Source: JB111 sp049856175
Lineage (GTDB): Bacteria > Actinomycetota > Actinomycetes > Actinomycetales > Actinomycetaceae
NCBI RefSeq assembly: GCF_049856175.1
Contig: NZ_JBNDNA010000010.1
Span: forward strand, 98,163-162,162
Length of the DNA stretch: 64,000 nt
Direction of reading: 5' to 3'
This document shows, piece by piece, positions 41,631-50,391 of the stretch. The notes below the pieces were generated by a model that saw only the letters and a list, made by a program, of their open reading frames with translations, did not search any database and was not told where the DNA came from. Numbering within the stretch: position 1 is the stretch's first letter; every line of letters begins with the position of its first letter. The position numbers and the translations under genes were made by a program.

Positions 41631-43100
41631 ATGGTTCGCCTCCCACGCTCGATCCGTTCCGTATGGGGGTCGACCTCACGCCGTGCCACCGCCGCCGTGG
41701 CTGCCGCCGCGCGCCCGGCGCCACGCGGACGCGAGGAGGACGGGCCGCCCGAGCAGGGGCGCGAGCCCTACACCCGCACCGCGGCGGGGCTCTCCCCGGG
41801 CGACATCGACTCGGGCGCCGCGGACGCCGACGACGAGCTCCGCGCGGCCCCCGACCGCACGGTGCCGTGGACGATGCGCGCCGTCGCCTCCTGGTCCTGG
41901 CGGATCATCGTCATCACTGCGGCGGCGGCCATCATCGGGTGGCTGCTCGTCCAGCTCCGCACCATCGTCGTCTCCCTCATGGTGGCGATGCTCCTGTCCG
42001 TGCTGCTCGCGCCGGTGGCGGCCTTCCTGCGCCGCAGGCTCCGGTTCCCCCGGGCCATCGCGGCGCTGACGTCGCTGCTGGTCCTCGTCGTCCTCGTCGT
42101 CGGGCTCCTCGCGCTCGCGGGGCAGTCGATCGCCTCGGGCTTCCAGCGGCTCGCGGACGAGGCCCTCGCGGGTTTCGACCAGCTCGTCTCCTGGCTCGGC
42201 ACCGGCCCGCTCGGGCTGGACCAGACGGACATCGACGCGGCGATGGAGCAGGGCGGCCAGACCCTCCAGGACAACTCGGAGTTCCTCGCGACGGGGGTGC
42301 TGACGGTGACCTCGTCCGTCGTCGAGGTGCTCGCCGGGTTCTTCATCGCGATCTTCTGCACCTTCTTCTTCCTGTCCGACGGCCGCTCGCTGTGGAGCTG
42401 GGCGGTGCGGCTGACGCCCACGCGCGCGCGTCCGACGATCCACGAGGCAGGCATCCGGGCCTGGTACACGGTCAGCGGGTACACGCGCGGCCAGATCCTC
42501 GTCGCCTTCGTCGACGCCGTCGGGATCGGCCTGGCCGCTGCGCTCCTCGGCGTGCCGCTCGCCCTGCCGATCGCGATCCTCGTCTTCCTGGGCGCCTTCA
42601 TCCCCATCATCGGTGCCCTCGTGTCCGGCACCGTCGCGGTGCTCGTCGCGGTCGTCGACTCCGGCTTCTACATCGCGCTGGCCATGCTCGGCGCCGTCCT
42701 GCTCGTGCAGTTCATCGAGAGCCACGTCCTCCAGCCGGTCATCCAGTCGCGCGCCGTCCAGCTGCACCCGATCGCCGTCCTGCTCGCCGTGGCCGGCGGC
42801 ACCGCCGTGGCAGGGCTCGTCGGGGCGCTGTTCGCCGTGCCGGTGGTGGCGGTCGTCAACTCGGTCGGCCTCTACCTCGCCGGCCGCGACCCGCAGCCCC
42901 ACCTGGCCGTGGACGTCCGTCGCACGGGCGGCCCGCCGTCCGCGGTGCTGGAGTACGCCCCGACGGCGGACGAGCCCGAGGAGGAGCCCTTCGCGGACGT
43001 CTTCAGCGCGGGCGCGGGCCAGTACCCTGACGGGCCCGACCCGACGGACGTGCCGGACGCCGGTCGAGCCGACGACGACCGATCCCCAGGAGGACGCTGA
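41631..43100 (+). CDS. AI-2E family transporter
   Basis: A 489-aa polytopic protein of the AI-2 exporter/TqsA-like family. A basic, disordered N-terminus (about 1-85) is followed by helices from about 86, a long amphipathic stretch (about 165-220), and the conserved C-terminal block AILVFLGAFIPIIGALVSG near 312-330 and FIESHVLQPVIQSRAVQLHP near 362-381. Family members export varied small molecules; AI-2 itself is not implied. The acidic tail (about 430-489) is hydrophilic. It ends one base before the threonine dehydratase gene, so the two are co-transcribed. Confidence 0.9.
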   Translation: MVRLPRSIRSVWGSTSRRATAAVAAAARPAPRGREEDGPPEQGREPYTRTAAGLSPGDIDSGAADADDELRAAPDRTVPWTMRAVASWSWRIIVITAAAAIIGWLLVQLRTIVVSLMVAMLLSVLLAPVAAFLRRRLRFPRAIAALTSLLVLVVLVVGLLALAGQSIASGFQRLADEALAGFDQLVSWLGTGPLGLDQTDIDAAMEQGGQTLQDNSEFLATGVLTVTSSVVEVLAGFFIAIFCTFFFLSDGRSLWSWAVRLTPTRARPTIHEAGIRAWYTVSGYTRGQILVAFVDAVGIGLAAALLGVPLALPIAILVFLGAFIPIIGALVSGTVAVLVAVVDSGFYIALAMLGAVLLVQFIESHVLQPVIQSRAVQLHPIAVLLAVAGGTAVAGLVGALFAVPVVAVVNSVGLYLAGRDPQPHLAVDVRRTGGPPSAVLEYAPTADEPEEEPFADVFSAGAGQYPDGPDPTDVPDAGRADDDRSPGGR

Positions 43101-43101
43101 C

Positions 43102-44340
43102 ATGACCGCCGAGCCCGCCGAGCTGCCTCCCGGGCTGCCCACCCTCGACGAGCTCGACGCGGCCCGGGCGATCGTGCGGCCCGTCGCGCGCGAGACGCCG
43201 GTGCTGTCCTTCGGGTCCCTGGCGGAGCACACCGGGGCCCCGGTGCACCTCAAGGCCGAGCACCTGCAGCGGACCGGCTCGTTCAAGATCCGCGGTGCCG
43301 CGGTGCGGCTCGGTCGGCTGGACGCGGCCGAGCGCGAGCGGGGCGTCATCGCCGCCTCGGCCGGGAACCACGCCCAGGGCGTGGCGCTGGCCGCCCGGGA
43401 GCTGGGCGTCCCGGCCCGGATCTACATGCCGGCGGACGCGGCCCTGCCCAAGGTCGAGGCCACCCGGGCCTACGGCGCGGAGGTCGTCCTCACGGGCCGG
43501 CACCTCATGGACTGCCTCGCCGAGGCGGAGGACGACTGCGCGGCGTCCGGCCGCACGCTCATCCACCCCTACGACCACATCGACATCGTGCTCGGCGCGG
43601 CCAGCGTGGGCCTGGAGATCCTCGAGCAGGTCCCGGACGTGGCGACGATCGTCGTCCCCACCGGCGGAGGCGGTCTCCTGGCGGGGATCGCGGCCGCGGC
43701 GCACGCCGTGCGACCCGGGGTCCGAGTGGTCGGTGTCCAGGCGGCGAAGGCGGCCGCCTGGCCGGCCTCGCTCGCCGACGGTCGGCCGGTGCCGCTGACC
43801 GAGGTGCGCACGATGGCGGACGGCATCGCCGTCGGGACGCCTGGAACCGTGCCCTTCGGGATCGTCCACGCGCTGGTGGAGGACGTGCGCACGGTGGGGG
43901 AGGAGGAGCTCTCCCGCGCGCTGCTCCTCATGGTCGAGCGCGCCAAGCTCGTGGTCGAGCCCTCCGGCGCTGCCGGCGTCGCCGCGGTCACCGGCCGGCC
44001 GCGCGACTTCTCCGACGGACCGACCGTCGTCGTGCTCTCCGGGGGAAACGTCGACCCCTTGCTGCTCCTACGGGTGGTGCGGCACGGCCTGGCCTCGGCC
44101 GGACGTTTCGTGTCGCTGCGCGTGCGCGTGCCCGACGCCCCGGGCACCCTCGCCGGGATCCTCGCCCTCCTGGGCGACCTGGGCGCGAACGTCGCGTCGG
44201 TCGAGCACTCGCGCACCGCACCGGGCCTCGCGGTCGACGAGGTGGAGATCAGCGTCGAGGTCGAGACCAAGGGCCCCGAGCACGGGGAGGAGATCCGCGC
44301 CGCTCTGGCCGCCGACGGCACCCAGGTCCTCGACGGCTGA
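43102..44340 (+). CDS. ilvA: Threonine ammonia-lyase with ACT domain
   Basis: A PLP enzyme that converts threonine to 2-oxobutyrate and ammonia. Lys62 in LQRTGSFKIRGA binds PLP, AASAGNHAQGVALAA near 92 and TGGGGLLAGIAAA near 190 (phosphate-binding glycine loop) are typical. The C-terminal region (about 335-412; RVRVPDAPGTLAGILALLGDLGANV) is a single ACT domain, so the 412-aa protein is of the TdcB-with-ACT type common in actinobacteria rather than the two-ACT biosynthetic form. GGAGG-type Shine-Dalgarno lies before ATG 43102. Confidence 0.93.
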   Translation: MTAEPAELPPGLPTLDELDAARAIVRPVARETPVLSFGSLAEHTGAPVHLKAEHLQRTGSFKIRGAAVRLGRLDAAERERGVIAASAGNHAQGVALAARELGVPARIYMPADAALPKVEATRAYGAEVVLTGRHLMDCLAEAEDDCAASGRTLIHPYDHIDIVLGAASVGLEILEQVPDVATIVVPTGGGGLLAGIAAAAHAVRPGVRVVGVQAAKAAAWPASLADGRPVPLTEVRTMADGIAVGTPGTVPFGIVHALVEDVRTVGEEELSRALLLMVERAKLVVEPSGAAGVAAVTGRPRDFSDGPTVVVLSGGNVDPLLLLRVVRHGLASAGRFVSLRVRVPDAPGTLAGILALLGDLGANVASVEHSRTAPGLAVDEVEISVEVETKGPEHGEEIRAALAADGTQVLDG

Positions 44341-44344
44341 GCAT

Positions 44345-44375
44345 CGGGCCCGGTCGCGCGTGGCGACCGGGCCCG
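44345..44375. terminator. Terminator between ilvA and greA
   Basis: A 13-bp perfect stem (CGGGCCCGGTCGC with its complement) and a 5-nt loop begin 4 nt after the ilvA stop, between two convergent genes. Confidence 0.7.
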
Positions 44376-44430
44376 ACGGGGTGCTCGCGCCCGGACCGGG
44401 TCCAGGTCCGCGCGGCGGTGCGGTGCTGCG

Positions 44431-44919
44431 TCAGACCGTGAACGGCTTGACGGTCTCGAGGTCGACGGTGATCGTCGCCCCGTTGGGCGCCTCGTAGGAG
44501 GTGGTCTCGCCGGCGCTGCGACCGAGCACGGCCTGGCCCAGCGGCGAGGACTCCGAGAAGACCTCGACGTCCAGCCCCTCGGCGGCCTCGCGCGAGCCGA
44601 GCAGGAACGTGCGCTTCTTGCCCGCGATCTTCGCGGTGATGACCATGCCCGGCTCGACGACGCCGTCGTCCGCGGGCGGCTCGCCGACCTGGGCGGTGCG
44701 CAGGAGCGCGGTCAGCTGCTGGATGCGGGCCTCCTGCTTGCCCTGCTCCTCGCGAGCCGCGTGGTAGCCACCGTTCTCCTTGAGGTCACCCTCGGAGCGG
44801 GCCTGCTCGATTCGCTCGGCGATCTCCTGCCGACCGGGCCCCGACAGCTCCTCGAGCTCGGCGCTGAGACGGTCGTAGGCCTCCTGGGTCAGCCAGGTGG
44901 TCCCGGTCTGCTGGGACAT
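44431..44919 (-). CDS. greA: Transcription elongation factor GreA
   Basis: GreA binds RNA polymerase's secondary channel and rescues backtracked complexes by stimulating transcript cleavage. The coiled coil (about 8-75; LTQEAYDRLSAELEELSG ... EARSEGDLKENGGYHAAREEQG) carries the acidic tip residues, and the C-terminal FKBP-like domain ends in AVLGRSAGETTSYEAPNG. ATG 44919 is chosen by an AAGGAG 6 nt upstream; GTG 44922 is too close to it. The 162-aa length is standard. Confidence 0.95.
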   Translation of the reverse strand: MSQQTGTTWLTQEAYDRLSAELEELSGPGRQEIAERIEQARSEGDLKENGGYHAAREEQGKQEARIQQLTALLRTAQVGEPPADDGVVEPGMVITAKIAGKKRTFLLGSREAAEGLDVEVFSESSPLGQAVLGRSAGETTSYEAPNGATITVDLETVKPFTV

Positions 44920-44971
44920 CACGGCTCCTTACAGTCGTGTGGCGGTGCCCGCCGCGCGGCGACGGACGGAA

Positions 44972-45001
44972 ACCGCCCGGCCCCAGGTGGGTCCGGGCGG
45001 T
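44972..45001 (-). terminator. Terminator downstream of the DUF4307 gene
   Basis: A 9-bp stem (ACCGCCCGG) with a 12-nt loop, read on the minus strand, is followed by TTTCCGTC. It lies between the DUF4307 gene and greA. Confidence 0.55.
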
Positions 45002-45082
45002 GAGTGAAGCGGCCATTCTAGCACCATGACACCGATCCACGCCCGCAGGAGTGGACCGCGTCACGGCTGCGGCCAGGGCGGA

Positions 45083-45553
45083 TCATCCGGCCGGCCGGCA
45101 CGACTCGGCGTGCCCCGACGCCGCGCGCTCCGAGGTGACGATCGGCTCGACGGCCGCCGTGCGTCGTTCCACGACCGGACCGATGTGCACCTCGCGGACC
45201 CCGACCTCGGTGAAGTCCACGTTGACCGCGCGGAGCGTGCACACCACCTCGGTCCCGGGCTCGGCCACGACGACGAACCGCACCTCGACCTCGTCCGGCC
45301 GGGTCACCGTGTACCCGACGTGCTCGACCAGGACGTCCTCCTCCTGGTTCATCGCCAGGCTGATCCCGACCGCGCCCGCGACCAGGACGAGGGCGCCCAC
45401 GAGCGGGACGAGCCACTGCGCGCGCCGGGACCCGCCCGGCCGAGCCCGCCCGTAGCGTCGGCGCACGAGGTCGGGGTCGATGGCCGGGGCGCCGTGCCCG
45501 CGTGGCGTGTCCGGTCCCTCATCGGTCCCGCCCGGCGTCGTCCTGTTCGTCAT
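45083..45553 (-). CDS. DUF4307 membrane protein
   Basis: A 156-aa actinobacterial DUF4307 protein with one transmembrane helix near 47-67 after a basic region (RRYGRARPGGSRR). The extracytoplasmic C-terminal domain begins YTVTRPDEVEVRFVV and contains a short Cys-containing strand VVCTLRAVNVDFTEVGVREV. The function is unknown. It lies directly next to, and divergent from, the mca gene, an arrangement conserved in many actinobacteria. Confidence 0.88.
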   Translation of the reverse strand: MTNRTTPGGTDEGPDTPRGHGAPAIDPDLVRRRYGRARPGGSRRAQWLVPLVGALVLVAGAVGISLAMNQEEDVLVEHVGYTVTRPDEVEVRFVVVAEPGTEVVCTLRAVNVDFTEVGVREVHIGPVVERRTAAVEPIVTSERAASGHAESCRPAG

Positions 45554-45687
45554 GCCTACGCTTCCGTCGTGGGTCCGACACCCGGGGCCGTTCGCGCACC
45601 GGGGGTCGGGTGTTGGACCATTGTCCCCGACGGCGGTCCGCCGTCCGGGCCGCGCCCCGCGGACCGCACCAGACGAGGAGTACCGAC

Positions 45688-46686
45688 GTGACGACCAGCC
45701 CGCTCCGGCTGATGGCCGTGCATGCCCATCCCGACGACGAGGCCAGCAAGGGTGCCGCGATGATGGCCCGGTACGCCGCCGAGGGGCACCGGGTGCGCGT
45801 CGTCACGGCGACCGGCGGCGAGCGAGGTTCCGTCCTCAACCCCAGGCTCCAGGGCGACCCCGACGTCGAGGCCAACATGTCCGAGCTGCGCGTGCAGGAG
45901 ATGGCGGCCGCCGCGGACGCGCTGGGCGTGGAGCACGCGTGGCTCGGCTTCGTCGACTCCGGGCTGCCCGAGGGTGACCCGCTGCCGCCACTGCCCGAGG
46001 GATGCTTCGCGCTCGAGCCCGACGAGGTCGTGGTCGGGGCGCTCGTGGCGCAGATCCGTGAGTTCCGCCCCCACGTGCTGACGACCTACGACGAGAACGG
46101 CGGTTATCCGCACCCCGACCACGTGCGGGTACACGAGATCTCGATGCTCGCCTTCGACGCCGCCGCGGATCCCGACCGGTTCCCCGACGCGGGCGAGCCG
46201 TGGGCCGTGCAGAAGGTGTACTACGACGTCTCGTTCTCGGGCGGGCGCATCCAGGCCGTCCACGACGCGCTCCTCGCCCGCGGTGGGGAGTCGCCGTTCG
46301 CCGAGTGGATCGAGCGTCGCGAGGAGCGTGACCGGGACATGGGGCGCGAACGGCGCGACGCGACGGCCCGCATCCAGGTGGCCGAGCACTTCGCCGCCCG
46401 GGACGCGGCGCTGCGTGCGCATGCCACGCAGATCGACCCGGACGGGTTCTTCTTCTCGGTCCCGCGCGACCTGGAGGCCGAGGTGTGGCCGGTCGAGGAG
46501 TTCGAGCTCGTCCTCGCCCGGGTGCAGGTCCCCGACGAGGTCGAGGAGGACCTGTTCGCCGGGGTCGTGCCGGACGGGCTGCCGCAGGGTGCGCCCGTCG
46601 TCGTGGTCGGGGCCGATCTCGCCGACGGCGGAACCGACTCCGACGCGGTCGGCACCGGGCACGGGCGCGACCGGACCACGCGGTGA
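45688..46686 (+). CDS. mca: Mycothiol S-conjugate amidase Mca
   Basis: Mca cleaves mycothiol S-conjugates so that toxins leave as mercapturic acids, while GlcN-Ins is recycled. The zinc-binding motif AVHAHPDDEASKG lies at residues 10-22, followed by TATGGERGS near 42-50, FRPHVLTTYDENGGYPHPDHVRVHEI near 126-151 with the catalytic Asp and second-metal His, and KVYYDVSF. At 332 aa it is longer than MshB and matches Mca. GTG 45688 is preceded by GAGGAG. The following gene overlaps its stop (GTGA). Confidence 0.94.
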   Translation: MTTSPLRLMAVHAHPDDEASKGAAMMARYAAEGHRVRVVTATGGERGSVLNPRLQGDPDVEANMSELRVQEMAAAADALGVEHAWLGFVDSGLPEGDPLPPLPEGCFALEPDEVVVGALVAQIREFRPHVLTTYDENGGYPHPDHVRVHEISMLAFDAAADPDRFPDAGEPWAVQKVYYDVSFSGGRIQAVHDALLARGGESPFAEWIERREERDRDMGRERRDATARIQVAEHFAARDAALRAHATQIDPDGFFFSVPRDLEAEVWPVEEFELVLARVQVPDEVEEDLFAGVVPDGLPQGAPVVVVGADLADGGTDSDAVGTGHGRDRTTR

Positions 46687-47027
46687 GGCCGGGGGGCGCG
46701 CCCGACGCGACGGTCGCCTGGCTCGCCGGGGCCGAGACACCGTCCGGCGAGCTGCAGCCGTGGGACGTCTCGCCCGGCATCGAGGGCTTCTTCGCCTTCT
46801 TCGCGCTGGCCGCGGTCATCGTCGTGCTCGGCGTGCTGGTGGTGCGCACGATGCGCAGGGTCGACCAGAACGCACGCGTGCGCGCCGCTCAGGAGGCGGC
46901 CGACCGTCGTGACCGAGGCCCGGACGAGGCCGGCTCCGGCCCGGGGGCGGACGGGAGCGACCCCGGACCGGGGCCGGCCGGGCAGAGTGACGACGCGTCC
47001 GGCCCGGCCGGCGGAGCCGAGAGGTAG
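46683..47027 (+). CDS. Small single-pass membrane protein downstream of mca
   Basis: A 114-aa protein with a transmembrane helix at about 36-57 (FFAFFALAAVIVVLGVLVV) followed by the basic stretch RTMRRVDQNARVRAAQEAADRR and a Gly/Asp/Pro-rich tail. GTG 46683 overlaps the mca stop codon (GTGA), so it is translationally coupled to mca, as its homologues usually are. The function is unknown. Confidence 0.8.
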   Translation: MRPGGAPDATVAWLAGAETPSGELQPWDVSPGIEGFFAFFALAAVIVVLGVLVVRTMRRVDQNARVRAAQEAADRRDRGPDEAGSGPGADGSDPGPGPAGQSDDASGPAGGAER

Positions 47028-47067
47028 GCGTCCTCGCCCTCTCGCGCGCTCCGTCGTCGGGTGAGGA

Positions 47068-47295
47068 TCAGGGCCAGCGGATGCCGATCTTGCCCGGCTT
47101 GCCCTTGCCCGAGTCGGGGGTGGCGGACGTGTCGTCGGCGGCGGCGAGCGGCAGCGCTGCGGGGTCGGTCTCGGGCTCGACCAGAACCGTGAGCTCCGAG
47201 TCGCCGGCCGTGCGGGCGGCGCCCGACAGCTCGACGAGCACGATCTGGGACTGGTCGACCGCGAGGTCGGCGGGCGGGGCGTCGGCAACGAACAT
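47068..47295 (-). CDS. Small orphan protein (75 aa)
   Basis: No family is recognised. The protein starts at ATG 47295 with an excellent AGGAGG 5 nt upstream; an in-frame start 15 codons earlier lacks one. It is acidic (rich in Ala/Asp/Val/Leu), with a basic C-terminal segment KGKPGKIGIRWP. The absence of Cys and of modifying-enzyme genes nearby argues against a classical lantibiotic, but a precursor peptide cannot be excluded. It is convergent with the mca operon. Confidence 0.6.
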   Translation of the reverse strand: MFVADAPPADLAVDQSQIVLVELSGAARTAGDSELTVLVEPETDPAALPLAAADDTSATPDSGKGKPGKIGIRWP

Positions 47296-47441
47296 GGTGT
47301 CCTCCTGGGGGCGTGGTGCGTCGGTCGCGCACACGGACACATGTTCTCGTGCTCGTGTCCCCGTGGGTAGTCCGAAAGCCGGGTCAACTGACGTGATGGG
47401 CCGACATCACATGATCGGGACGCCGAAACGTGTGATGGCCG

Positions 47442-48569
47442 TTACTTCTTGTCGGACTTCTTGCCGCCCTTCTTCTTCCCGTCCTTCTTCTTGTCCTTCT
47501 TCTTGCTGTCCTTCTTCTTGTCCTTCTTCTTGTCCTTCTTCTTGTCGTTCTTCCCGTCCGACCTCGCGTCCTCGCTGCCACCGGACCCCTTCTCGGGGGC
47601 CGGCGCCGCGGAGGGCGTAGCGCCCGCGACCGCCTCGGCGAACTCCCGCTCGTCGGCGAGCGAGTCCTCGACGGTCTCGCTGCGCTCGTCGTCCGTGGGC
47701 ACGTTCTCCGGGTCCATCGTGCGCAGCAGCGCGGCGACCTGCGTGGCGACCCGCCATCGGGGGCGCGGCCACCGTGGGTCCAGGTCGATGAGCGCCTGGG
47801 TGACCAGCTCGGTCACGGCGAGGCGCGCGTACCACTTCTTGTCCGCCGGGATCACGTGCCACGGAGCGATGTCGGTGTTCGTCCGGGCCAGGACGTCGGA
47901 GTACGCCTCCTGGTAGTCGTCCCACTTCTTGCGGGTGGCGACGTCGCTGGGGTTGTACTTCCAGTGCTTGTCGGGGCGGTCCAGCCGCTCGAGCAGCCGC
48001 AGCCCCTGCTCCTGCTTCGAGACCATGAGGGCGACCTTGACGATGGTCGTGCCCCGGGACGTGACGGTGCGCTCGAACCGGTTGATCTCGGCGTAACGGC
48101 GGCGCCACACCTCCTCCTCGACGAGCTGGTCGACGCGCGCCACGAGCACGTCCTCGTAGTGCGAGCGGTCGAAGACGCCGATGCGGCCCGGCCGGGGGAG
48201 CGCCCGGCGGATCCGCCACAGGTAGTTGTGCCGCTTCTCCTCCTCGGTCGGGACGCCGAACGAGTGCAGATCGATCCCCTGCGGGTCGACCATGCCCATG
48301 ACGTGCCGCACGATCCCGCCCTTGCCCGCGGTGTCGAGCCCCTGGAGGACCAGCAGGACCGAGCGCTCGCCGCCGGAGCGTCCCTCGGCGAACAGCCGCT
48401 CCTGCAGCTCGGACATGAGCAGGCCGCGCTCGGCGGTCAGCGCCTTGCCGTCGGCCTTGCCGCCGTCGAACCCCGGGGTCGACGCCCGGTCGAACGTCGC
48501 GAGGTCGAAGTCGGGGCCGGGCCTGAGGAGGCCGGCGGGCGGTGCGGTCCAGGCGAGGTCGTCGGCCAC
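47442..48569 (-). CDS. PPK2-family polyphosphate kinase with Lys-rich tail
   Basis: PPK2 enzymes use polyphosphate to phosphorylate NDPs or NMPs. Walker A GLDTAGKGG at 77-85, Walker B/catalytic IGVFDRSHYEDVLVARV near 136-152 and the LID segment near DVATRKKWDDYQEAY are clear. The last about 35 residues are a striking low-complexity tail of DKKK-type repeats, encoded by a 12-bp DNA repeat at 47448-47560, probably polyanion-binding (an inference). GTG 48569 lies after AAGGAG. PPK class I, II or III is not decided here. Confidence 0.9.
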   Translation of the reverse strand: MADDLAWTAPPAGLLRPGPDFDLATFDRASTPGFDGGKADGKALTAERGLLMSELQERLFAEGRSGGERSVLLVLQGLDTAGKGGIVRHVMGMVDPQGIDLHSFGVPTEEEKRHNYLWRIRRALPRPGRIGVFDRSHYEDVLVARVDQLVEEEVWRRRYAEINRFERTVTSRGTTIVKVALMVSKQEQGLRLLERLDRPDKHWKYNPSDVATRKKWDDYQEAYSDVLARTNTDIAPWHVIPADKKWYARLAVTELVTQALIDLDPRWPRPRWRVATQVAALLRTMDPENVPTDDERSETVEDSLADEREFAEAVAGATPSAAPAPEKGSGGSEDARSDGKNDKKKDKKKDKKKDSKKKDKKKDGKKKGGKKSDKK

Positions 48570-48601
48570 GGTGAGCTCCTTGTCGAGGTGGGCCTCCGAC
48601 C

Positions 48602-49312
48602 CTAGTGGGCGCCGGCCGCGGCGAGGGAGGCGAGCGCGACCGAACCCGCGTGGCAGGCCCACCCGATCACGGTGCCGACGTGGAAGATCTCGTGGAACCC
48701 GAACACACGCGGGACCGGGTCCGGGCGTCTGAGCGCGTAGACCACCGCACCGGCGGTGTACGCCAGGCCGCCCACGACGAGCAGGACGACGACCCCGGGG
48801 CCGGCCGCACGCCAGAAGTCCGGCATGAACCACACCGCGACCCAGCCGAGGGCGACGTACACCGGTGTGTAGACCCAGCGCGGCGCGGACAGCCAGAACA
48901 GCCGGCTCAGCGTGCCGAGCAGCGCGCCGCCCCAGACGACCGCGAGCAGGACCGTCGCCGTGCGGGCCGGCAGGAGCATGACCGCGAGCGGCGTGTAGGT
49001 GCCGGCGATGAGCAGGAAGATGTTGGTGTGGTCGAGCCGGCGCAGGAGCACGCCGAGCCGGTCGTTCCATACGCCCCGGTGGTAGACCGCCGAGGTCGCG
49101 AACAACTGGACGGCGGTGAGAGCGAAGACTGCGCACGCGATCCGCCCGCCGAGGGTGGGAGCGGTGGCGACGAGCGCAAGGCCCACGACGAACGCGAGCG
49201 GCGCCGTGACGAGGTGGATCCATCCGCGGGCGAGCGGCTTGACCGGGCGCGGCGGCGCCGGTGCGGGCGCGCCACGGTCCACCGGTGCGGGGCCGCCCTG
49301 GGCGAGGCTCAT
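48602..49312 (-). CDS. Hemolysin III/YqfA (PAQR) family protein
   Basis: A 236-aa PAQR-type membrane protein with seven hydrophobic helices. The conserved histidines and Asp of the family appear in VYHRGVWNDRLGVLLRRLDHTNIFLLIAGTYTP (about 76-108) and in FHEIFHVGTVIGWACH near 205-220. It does not lyse cells in itself; family members are channels or hydrolase-like. ATG 49312 has TAGGTT 7 nt upstream, fitting a leaderless transcript. Confidence 0.92.
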   Translation of the reverse strand: MSLAQGGPAPVDRGAPAPAPPRPVKPLARGWIHLVTAPLAFVVGLALVATAPTLGGRIACAVFALTAVQLFATSAVYHRGVWNDRLGVLLRRLDHTNIFLLIAGTYTPLAVMLLPARTATVLLAVVWGGALLGTLSRLFWLSAPRWVYTPVYVALGWVAVWFMPDFWRAAGPGVVVLLVVGGLAYTAGAVVYALRRPDPVPRVFGFHEIFHVGTVIGWACHAGSVALASLAAAGAH

Positions 49313-49319
49313 GCGACTC

Positions 49320-49325
49320 AACCTA
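49320..49325 (-). promoter_or_regulatory. -10 of a leaderless hemolysin III transcript
   Basis: Minus-strand TAGGTT is followed by 7 nt and the ATG at 49312. Confidence 0.45.
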
Positions 49326-49451
49326 CAGGACTGTAGGTAGGGGTGGAAGGACGGATGCCGCCGCGTGGACGTGCCGTGGCGCGACTCCCTCGCCACGGTC
49401 GCTACGCTGCCGGGTATGTCGCACCCGGCGACGATCGGACGGAGGTGGACG

Positions 49452-50207
49452 GTGCGCTCGAGCGACGTGCTGTACTCGCTGTACGAGCGCCGCCTCCTCG
49501 GCGAGATCGACCGGTCGCGGATGCCGAAGCACGTCGGCGTCATGCTCGACGGGAACCGGCGGTGGGCCCGGTCGGTCGGGGCGCAGACCGCCGACGGCCA
49601 TCGTCGGGGCGCGGACAAGGTCCACGAGCTGCTCGAGTGGTGCGAGGACGTCGGCGTCGAGGTCGTCACGCTGTGGATGCTCTCCACGGACAACCTGCGG
49701 CGCGACCCGGCCGAGGTCGCCGACCTGCTGGAGATCATCGTGGGCTCCGTCGCCTCGATCGGGGCGACCGCGCGGTGGAACGTCCGCCTCGTCGGTTCCC
49801 TGGACCTGCTGCCCGCCGACATCGCCGACCGGCTGCGCGCGGCCGCCTCGCCGGTCGGGGACGGTCTCGTGGTGAACATCGCCGTGGGGTACGGCGGTCG
49901 CGAGGAGATCGCCGACGCCGTGCGCTCGCTCCTCGCGGAGCGCGCCGCGGAGGGTCGTTCGCTGGAGGAGGTCGCCGCGAGCCTCACCGTGGCGGACATC
50001 GACGGGCACCTGTACACCTCGGGTCAGCCCGATCCCGACCTGCTGATCCGCACCTCCGGCGAGCAGCGCCTCGGCGGGTTCCTCCTGTGGCAGTCGGTGC
50101 ACTCCGAGCTGTACTTCTGCGAGGCGTTCTGGCCGGACTTCCGGCGCGTCGACCTCCTGCGGGCGCTGCGCGACTTCTCCCACCGCGAGCGCCGTCTCGG
50201 CCGCTGA
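49452..50207 (+). CDS. uppS: Isoprenyl transferase (Z-prenyl diphosphate synthase)
   Basis: Adds isoprenyl units in cis to make the lipid carrier for cell-wall precursors. The motifs HVGVMLDGNRRWAR (catalytic Asp), LWMLSTDNLRRDPAEV, NIAVGYGGREEIADAV and the closing TSGQPDPDLLIRTSGEQRLGGFLLWQSVHSELYF are clear. GTG 49452, with GGAGG 6 nt upstream, matches the usual start VRxSDxLYxLYERRL. An in-frame ATG at 49416 lies 7 nt after TACGCT and would give a leaderless, 12-residue longer form, so the start is open. Confidence 0.92.
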   Translation: MRSSDVLYSLYERRLLGEIDRSRMPKHVGVMLDGNRRWARSVGAQTADGHRRGADKVHELLEWCEDVGVEVVTLWMLSTDNLRRDPAEVADLLEIIVGSVASIGATARWNVRLVGSLDLLPADIADRLRAAASPVGDGLVVNIAVGYGGREEIADAVRSLLAERAAEGRSLEEVAASLTVADIDGHLYTSGQPDPDLLIRTSGEQRLGGFLLWQSVHSELYFCEAFWPDFRRVDLLRALRDFSHRERRLGR

Positions 50208-50340
50208 ACGCCTCCGCCGGGAGTGCGGTCGACGCCGCTGACCCGTGACCTCCATGACACCCGCGTGTCGCTCACGTGAACAGTTGACGAACCTGCTCGA
50301 CGCGCGCGCGAGCCTTCCGCCCCCGGGGCCGGGCGCGGCG

Positions 50341-50346
50341 TAGTTT
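50341..50346 (+). promoter_or_regulatory. Possible -10 for the phoAT-like/phoH operon
   Basis: TAGTTT lies 45 nt before the ATG of the small upstream ORF. A TTGACG at 50284 is too far to be its -35. The rest of 50208-50340 shows only a short GACAC/GTGTC hairpin. Confidence 0.35.
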
Positions 50347-50391
50347 CGTGTCCGACGGACGGCACGACCGCCGTCCTCCGGGAGGTCGCCC

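Noticed and set aside
47442..47560. Assembly artefact because of the Lys-rich repeat
   Set aside because: The repeat is in frame with PPK2, uses AAG Lys codons as expected in this genome, and ends with a normal stop.
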